Below, piece after piece: positions 58,869 to 64,000 of a stretch of 64,000 bases of DNA. The stretch comes from DASVEG01 sp035540495. GTDB taxonomy: Bacteria; Actinomycetota; Acidimicrobiia; Acidimicrobiales; CADCTF01. How positions within the stretch are numbered: the first letter of the stretch is position 1; each line of letters opens with the position of its first letter. The notes beneath the pieces were generated by a model. It had not been told where the DNA came from, did not search any database, and saw nothing but the letters and a program-made list of their open reading frames with translations. The position numbers and the translations under genes were made by a program. The stretch covers positions 1-64,000 of the forward strand of contig DATLGL010000048.1 in the NCBI GenBank assembly GCA_035540495.1, in the 5' to 3' direction.

Positions 58869-58876
58869 CCACGCCG

Positions 58877-60922
58877 ATGGAGGCTCCGAAGGCACAACGG
58901 CGACCGCACACGCTCGAGACGCACGGCGACGTGCGGACCGACGACTGGCACTGGCTGCGCGAGCGGGAGAACCCCGAGGTCATCGCGTACCTCGAAGCCG
59001 AGAACGCGTACACCGACGCCCAGCTCGCGCACCTCGACGGCCTCCGCGAGACGCTGTTCCAGGAGTTCAAGGCCAGGATCCAGGAGACGGACGAGTCACC
59101 ACCAGTGTTCTGGGGCGGCCACTGGTACTCGTCGAAGACGGTCGAGGGGCTCGAGTACGAGATCCACGTCCGGCGCACCGGTTCGATCGATGGCCCGGAG
59201 ACGGTGCTGATCGACGAGAACGAGCTCGGCGCGGGCAAGGAGTTCTTCGAGCTGCGCGCGTTCAGCCCTTCGCCCGACCACTCGTTGCTCGCCTACGGCG
59301 TGAACTTCGACGGCTCGGACGACTGCGACATCCTCTTCCGCGACATCGAGCGCAAGCGCGACCTCGACGATGTCGTCAGCGGCACGCACGGCGATCTCGA
59401 GTGGGCGAACGACAACCGCACGGTCTTCTACGTCACCGTCGACCCGGCGCTGCGTCCGCACCAGGTGTGGCGCCGGCGGCTGGGCGACCCGGCCGAGCGC
59501 GCGCAGCTCCTCTACGAGGAGCCTGACGAACGGTTCAGGGTCCACCTCGCGAAGTCGCGCAGCGGCCGATACCTCTTCCTGTCGATCGACTCCTCGACGA
59601 GCAACGAGACGTGGTACCTCGACGCCGACGCGCCCGACGGCGAGTTCGTCCTGATCGAGGCCCGGCAGCCCGACCTCCTGTACTCGTTCACCCACCACGA
59701 AGACCGGTTCCTCGTGACCACGAACGCCGACGGCGCGGTGAACTTCAAGCTGTGCGAGGCGCCGCTCGACGCGCCGCAGCGGGCGAACTGGAAGGAGATC
59801 CTTCCTGAGCGGCGAGACGCCCGGCTCCTCGGCGCGTCGGCGTTCAAGGACTTCGTGGTCCTCTCCGAGCGCGGCGGTGCGACGAAGAGGCTGCGGCTGA
59901 TGCGACGCGACGCGATAGAGGAGGTGGAGCAGCCGGAGGAGGTATCGAGCGCGCACCTCGACGAGAACCCCGAGTACGACACGAAGACGCTCCGGTACGC
60001 GTACACGTCGATGGTGACGCCTCACTCGATCTACGACCTCGACGTCGAGACGGGACGGCGCACCCTGGTGAAGCAGCAGCCGGTGCTCGGCGGCTTCGAC
60101 CCCGCGAACTACCGCACCGAACGGGCGTGGGCCGGAGCGGACGACGGCACCCAGGTGCCGATCTCGATCGTCTACCGCCCCGACCGGGTGACGCCCGGCA
60201 GCGGCGAGAACCCGTGCTTGCTGTACGCCTACGGGTCGTACGAGATCTCGATCGATCCGTCGTTCTCGCCGTTCGTCGTGTCGTTGCTCGATCGCGGCGT
60301 CGTCTACGCCATCGCCCACCCGCGAGGGGGCGGCGAGATGGGCCGCTACTGGTACGAGGACGGCAAGTTCCTCAAGAAGCGGAACACCTTCACCGACTTC
60401 ATCGCCGCAGGCGACCACATGGTGAAGGCCGGGTGGACCGCGCCCGAGCGGATGGTCGCGATGGGCGGCTCGGCCGGCGGCTTGTTGATGGGTGCGGTCG
60501 TCAACCTCCGCCCCGACCTCTTCGCCGCCGGTGTGCTCGCGCTGGTGCCCTTCGTCGACGTCGTCACGACGATGCTCGACGAGACGATCCCTCTCACCGT
60601 CCCGGAGTTCGAGGAGTGGGGCAATCCGAAGGACCCGGCGTTCTACGAGTACATGAAGTCGTACTCGCCATACGACAACGTCGAGGCGAAGGACTACCCC
60701 CCGCTGCTGGTGACGACCGGCATCAACGACACGCGCGTCGCCTACTGGGAGCCGGCCAAATGGGTGTCGAAGCTGCGGGTGACGAAGACCGACGACAACC
60801 CGCTGCTCCTGAAGACCGAGCTCGGTGCCGGCCACGGCGGCCCGTCGGGCCGATACAACGAGTGGAGGGAGCGGGCCCTCTACTACGCCTGGGCTCTGGA
60901 TCGCCTCGGGATCAAGGAGTAG
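58877..60922 (+). CDS. S9A-family oligopeptidase (oligopeptidase B / prolyl oligopeptidase)
   Basis: 681 residues. N-terminal propeller (residues about 75-400, several W-x-D-x blades) and C-terminal alpha/beta-hydrolase domain. Nucleophile Ser in AMGGSAGGLLMGAVVNLRPDLF, the acid in VTTGINDTRVAYWEP and His in ELGAGHGGPSGRYNEW. HPRGGGEMGRYWYEDGK and YASYEISIDPSFSP-type segments are typical of OpB. Length and lack of a signal peptide fit a cytosolic peptidase that cuts peptides after basic residues. Repeat copy D follows its stop. Confidence 0.93.
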   Translation: MEAPKAQRRPHTLETHGDVRTDDWHWLRERENPEVIAYLEAENAYTDAQLAHLDGLRETLFQEFKARIQETDESPPVFWGGHWYSSKTVEGLEYEIHVRRTGSIDGPETVLIDENELGAGKEFFELRAFSPSPDHSLLAYGVNFDGSDDCDILFRDIERKRDLDDVVSGTHGDLEWANDNRTVFYVTVDPALRPHQVWRRRLGDPAERAQLLYEEPDERFRVHLAKSRSGRYLFLSIDSSTSNETWYLDADAPDGEFVLIEARQPDLLYSFTHHEDRFLVTTNADGAVNFKLCEAPLDAPQRANWKEILPERRDARLLGASAFKDFVVLSERGGATKRLRLMRRDAIEEVEQPEEVSSAHLDENPEYDTKTLRYAYTSMVTPHSIYDLDVETGRRTLVKQQPVLGGFDPANYRTERAWAGADDGTQVPISIVYRPDRVTPGSGENPCLLYAYGSYEISIDPSFSPFVVSLLDRGVVYAIAHPRGGGEMGRYWYEDGKFLKKRNTFTDFIAAGDHMVKAGWTAPERMVAMGGSAGGLLMGAVVNLRPDLFAAGVLALVPFVDVVTTMLDETIPLTVPEFEEWGNPKDPAFYEYMKSYSPYDNVEAKDYPPLLVTTGINDTRVAYWEPAKWVSKLRVTKTDDNPLLLKTELGAGHGGPSGRYNEWRERALYYAWALDRLGIKE

Positions 60923-60930
60923 CGCGGACC

Positions 60931-60990
60931 CGAGGGAAGCGCCAGCGACGAGGGGCCAGGTGCGAAGAGTGAGCGCAGCGAGCGACTGAG
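60931..60990. repeat. Intergenic repeat, copy D
   Basis: CGAGGGAAGCGCCAGCGACG and GTGAGCGCAGCGAGCGACTG. It lies right after the stop of the S9 oligopeptidase and before the convergent FtsH-like gene. It is related to copies A, B and C. Confidence 0.5.
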
Positions 60991-61000
60991 CGCCGAAAAT

Positions 61001-62812
61001 TCAGTCGCCGCCGACGACGGGCGAGCCGTCGCGGAGGTCGATCTCGAGGCCGATGGCCCGCATCTCGGCGGCGCGGATGACGTCGAGGATCTCCTCGCCG
61101 AGAAGCTCGTCACGCTCGAGCAGCGCGTCGCGCAGCGCCTCCACGATGTAGCGGTGGTCGGAGAGGAGGTTGGTCACCTCGTCCTTCGACTGCTTGAGGA
61201 TCTCCTCCACCGCCTCCCGGCCCGACTCCGACGCCAGCACCTTCGACACGACGCTCGCGCCCGGAGGGCCGGCCATCAGGTCGTAGGAGATGAGCGTGTC
61301 TTTCATGCCGAACGAACCGACCATCTGGGCGGCGGCCGAGGTCGCAGCCTGGAGGTCGCCGGCGGGGCCGGTGCCCGACTCGCCGAAGAACAGCTCCTCG
61401 GCGACCATGCCGCCGAAGCTGATCGCGATGCGAGCCTCGATCTCCGACTTCGTGTTGGTGAAGCGCTCCTCGAGATCGGAGTGGGCGAGGAGGCCGAGGG
61501 CCTGTCCACGCTTGATGATCGAGAGGACCTCGAGCTTGCGGCTCTTGCCGACGAGGTGGGCCACCGTCGCGTGGCCGGCCTCGTGGGTCGCGATCGCGCG
61601 GCGCTCCGCCTCGGTGTACTCGACCGGCTGCTTCAAGCCGAGCTCCTCGGTCATGCGCGCCTGCTGGATGTCGTTCCAGTCGAGGGCGTCGGCGCCGCGG
61701 CGCAGCGCCCACACCAGCGCCTCGTCGAGCAGGTGCTCGAGCATGACCGGGCTGTAGCCGAGCGTCATCGCCGCGAGGGTGTCGCGGACGGCCGGATCGT
61801 CGAGCGCCGGCGCGTGCGACTTCTTCGCGAGGTAGTAGTCGATGATCTCGCGCCGGCCACGACGGTTCGGCAGGTCGAAGTAGATCGAGCGATCGAAGCG
61901 GCCCGGGCGGAGCAGGGCAGGGTCGAGGTCGGCCCGGCGGTTGGTCGCGCCGATCACGAGGATGTTCGCAGGCTCCGGCGCCGGCTTCCGTAGCTGAGCA
62001 CGCTCCGGCAGCCACTTGTTGATCCAGTCGACGAAGACACCCTTCGCTTTGTCGGAGAACGTCGGAGTGTCGAACGACTGCAGCTGGATGAGCAGCTCGT
62101 TGACGACGCCGCTGACGCCCTCGCGGCCTCCACCGCCGCCCATGCCCGACCGCGCGGCGCCGATGGCGTCGATTTCCTCGATGAAGCCGATCGCGCCGCC
62201 CTCCTCGCGGGCGTACTTGCGGAGAGCCTTGAAGTACGAACGGATCTTGCGGTTGGTCTGGCCGTAGTACATCGACTGGAACGCCGACGAGCTCACGAAC
62301 AGGTAGGGAACGCCGGCCTCGCGAGCCATGGCCTTGGCCATGTAGGTCTTGCCGGTGCCGGGAGGGCCCTCGAAGAGGATCGCCCGCCGGGCGGTGCCGC
62401 CCATGGTCTCCCGGAAGGTCTTGTGGGCGAGGAAGAGGTTCAGCGACTTGACGATCTCGTCCTTCACCACGTCGCAGCCGACGACGTCGTCGAGCGAGGT
62501 GTCGATCTCGCTGGCTCGGTAGAGCACGTGGGGCGACCGACCCGCGCCGAGCATCGGGACGACGATCACGACCATCAGCAGGGTCATGATCATCAGACCG
62601 GGCAGGAACGGGCCCCACTCCTGGGGGATCGACGGGAGGCCTGGGCTGACGGGGTCGCCGAGCATGAAGCGGACGAACACCCACGTCGCCAGTGGTGCGA
62701 GCACCGTCAGCAGCCGGCGCATCCGTCGCTGTCGGTTCCGCTCTCGAGCGACAGCGACGTCCGCGTTCGAGCGAACGACCTGCTCCGACAGCCCCAGCGC
62801 CTGCAGTTCCAT
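61001..62812 (-). CDS. FtsH-like membrane AAA+ zinc protease
   Basis: 603 residues from the ATG at 62812, with GAGGAG 6 nt upstream; an earlier in-frame start at 62857 is less supported. Two N-terminal TM helices (about 30-50 and 65-88) flank a short loop. AAA+ module: Walker A GPPGTGKT near 148, Walker B FIEEIDAIGAAR, arginine-finger region DPALLRPGRFDRSIYFDLPNR. M41 protease: HEAGH at 410-414, the third ligand in FFGESGTGPAGDLQAAT. The pore loop and second-region features are present, but a ~20-residue insertion (SDKAKGVFVDWINKWL) before the sensor makes it different from housekeeping FtsH, so it may be a paralogue. Convergent with the peptidase gene. Confidence 0.92.
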   Translation of the reverse strand: MELQALGLSEQVVRSNADVAVARERNRQRRMRRLLTVLAPLATWVFVRFMLGDPVSPGLPSIPQEWGPFLPGLMIMTLLMVVIVVPMLGAGRSPHVLYRASEIDTSLDDVVGCDVVKDEIVKSLNLFLAHKTFRETMGGTARRAILFEGPPGTGKTYMAKAMAREAGVPYLFVSSSAFQSMYYGQTNRKIRSYFKALRKYAREEGGAIGFIEEIDAIGAARSGMGGGGGREGVSGVVNELLIQLQSFDTPTFSDKAKGVFVDWINKWLPERAQLRKPAPEPANILVIGATNRRADLDPALLRPGRFDRSIYFDLPNRRGRREIIDYYLAKKSHAPALDDPAVRDTLAAMTLGYSPVMLEHLLDEALVWALRRGADALDWNDIQQARMTEELGLKQPVEYTEAERRAIATHEAGHATVAHLVGKSRKLEVLSIIKRGQALGLLAHSDLEERFTNTKSEIEARIAISFGGMVAEELFFGESGTGPAGDLQAATSAAAQMVGSFGMKDTLISYDLMAGPPGASVVSKVLASESGREAVEEILKQSKDEVTNLLSDHRYIVEALRDALLERDELLGEEILDVIRAAEMRAIGLEIDLRDGSPVVGGD

Positions 62813-62961
62813 CCCCGGCTCCTCGTGGTTCGGCCCGCCTGTTGCCGACCACCACATTCCGTGGTCATCGGTGAAGTTCGTTCTCCCGATGTGGGATTCC
62901 TCCTAAACCTCGTTCGACCCGCTAAAGCTTCAGGTGTTGCTGACCGATACGCGCCGCTGGG

Positions 62962-62967
62962 TAGCGT
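62962..62967 (+). promoter_or_regulatory. Candidate -10 box (TAGCGT) for the HerA-like ATPase gene
   Basis: TAGCGT lies 6 nt before the ATG at 62974, with a possible TTGCTG -35 element about 19 nt further upstream. Confidence 0.5.
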
Positions 62968-62973
62968 CGGCGG

Positions 62974-64000
<1,027 letters not shown>

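Overview
The window is 64 kb of gene-dense, high-GC chromosomal DNA with many GTG and TTG starts. The gene content suggests an actinobacterium, and more specifically the class Acidimicrobiia (Ilumatobacter-like). This is an inference. It rests on a homodimeric pyruvate dehydrogenase E1, a SufB/SufD/Rieske/SufC/SufS/SufU iron-sulfur system, a DinB/mycothiol-isomerase-type protein, DUF222-HNH genes, GYW-DGG repeat proteins, and many start codons sitting 6-9 nt after a TANNNT box, as expected of leaderless transcripts. No rRNA, tRNA, CRISPR array, prophage or insertion sequence was seen.

Layout. 0-10 kb: a membrane protein running off the left edge, a secreted GH43-like glycosidase with six C-terminal repeats, a TetR regulator diverging from a DinB-like protein across a tandem operator, a cNMP-like/TM/Lon-protease fusion, a 1020-residue protein with an eCIS-cargo-like motif, and a hydrolase. 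10-17.7 kb: a hydantoinase/oxoprolinase locus (hyuA, a DUF3445 haem protein, hyuB fused to a GNAT domain) split by an opposite-strand DUF222-HNH gene, plus an RNase HI/SLOG fusion. 17.7-25 kb: aceE, a second GH43-like lipoprotein, FKBP, a membrane-anchored beta-rich protein, thiS-thiE. 25-34 kb: small unknown genes and a short orphan transcription unit, a carboxylesterase, an acyl-CoA dehydrogenase, a glycosyltransferase, a Phd-VapC toxin-antitoxin pair, an MBL hydrolase, a nitroreductase, a MOSC protein and oligoendopeptidase F.

34.8-51.3 kb is dominated by Fe-S cluster assembly, split into three transcription units: sufC-sufS-sufU-ferredoxin-ferredoxin reductase (+), sufD-Rieske-sufC2 followed by ada/alkA and ogt DNA repair (-), and sufB with two membrane/unknown genes (-). 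Between them lie an MFS exporter, an apparently circularly permuted phosphodiesterase, an L,D-transpeptidase, a PhzF protein and a crotonase. 51.5-64 kb: a small unknown gene, a heterodimeric ABC exporter behind a TetR-type palindrome, an SMC/YhaN-like coiled-coil membrane protein that has lost its Walker A lysine, a gamma carbonic anhydrase, an S9 oligopeptidase, an FtsH-like membrane AAA+ protease and the start of a HerA-like (DUF853) ATPase.

No complete new multi-gene system is obvious. The best candidates for undescribed biology are the eCIS-like orphan protein, the cNMP-Lon membrane fusion, the permuted phosphodiesterase, the GKS-less SMC-like membrane protein and the short transcription unit at 25.3-25.5 kb. 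Coordinates were read by eye, no alignments could be run, and starts are judged from Shine-Dalgarno and TANNNT spacing.
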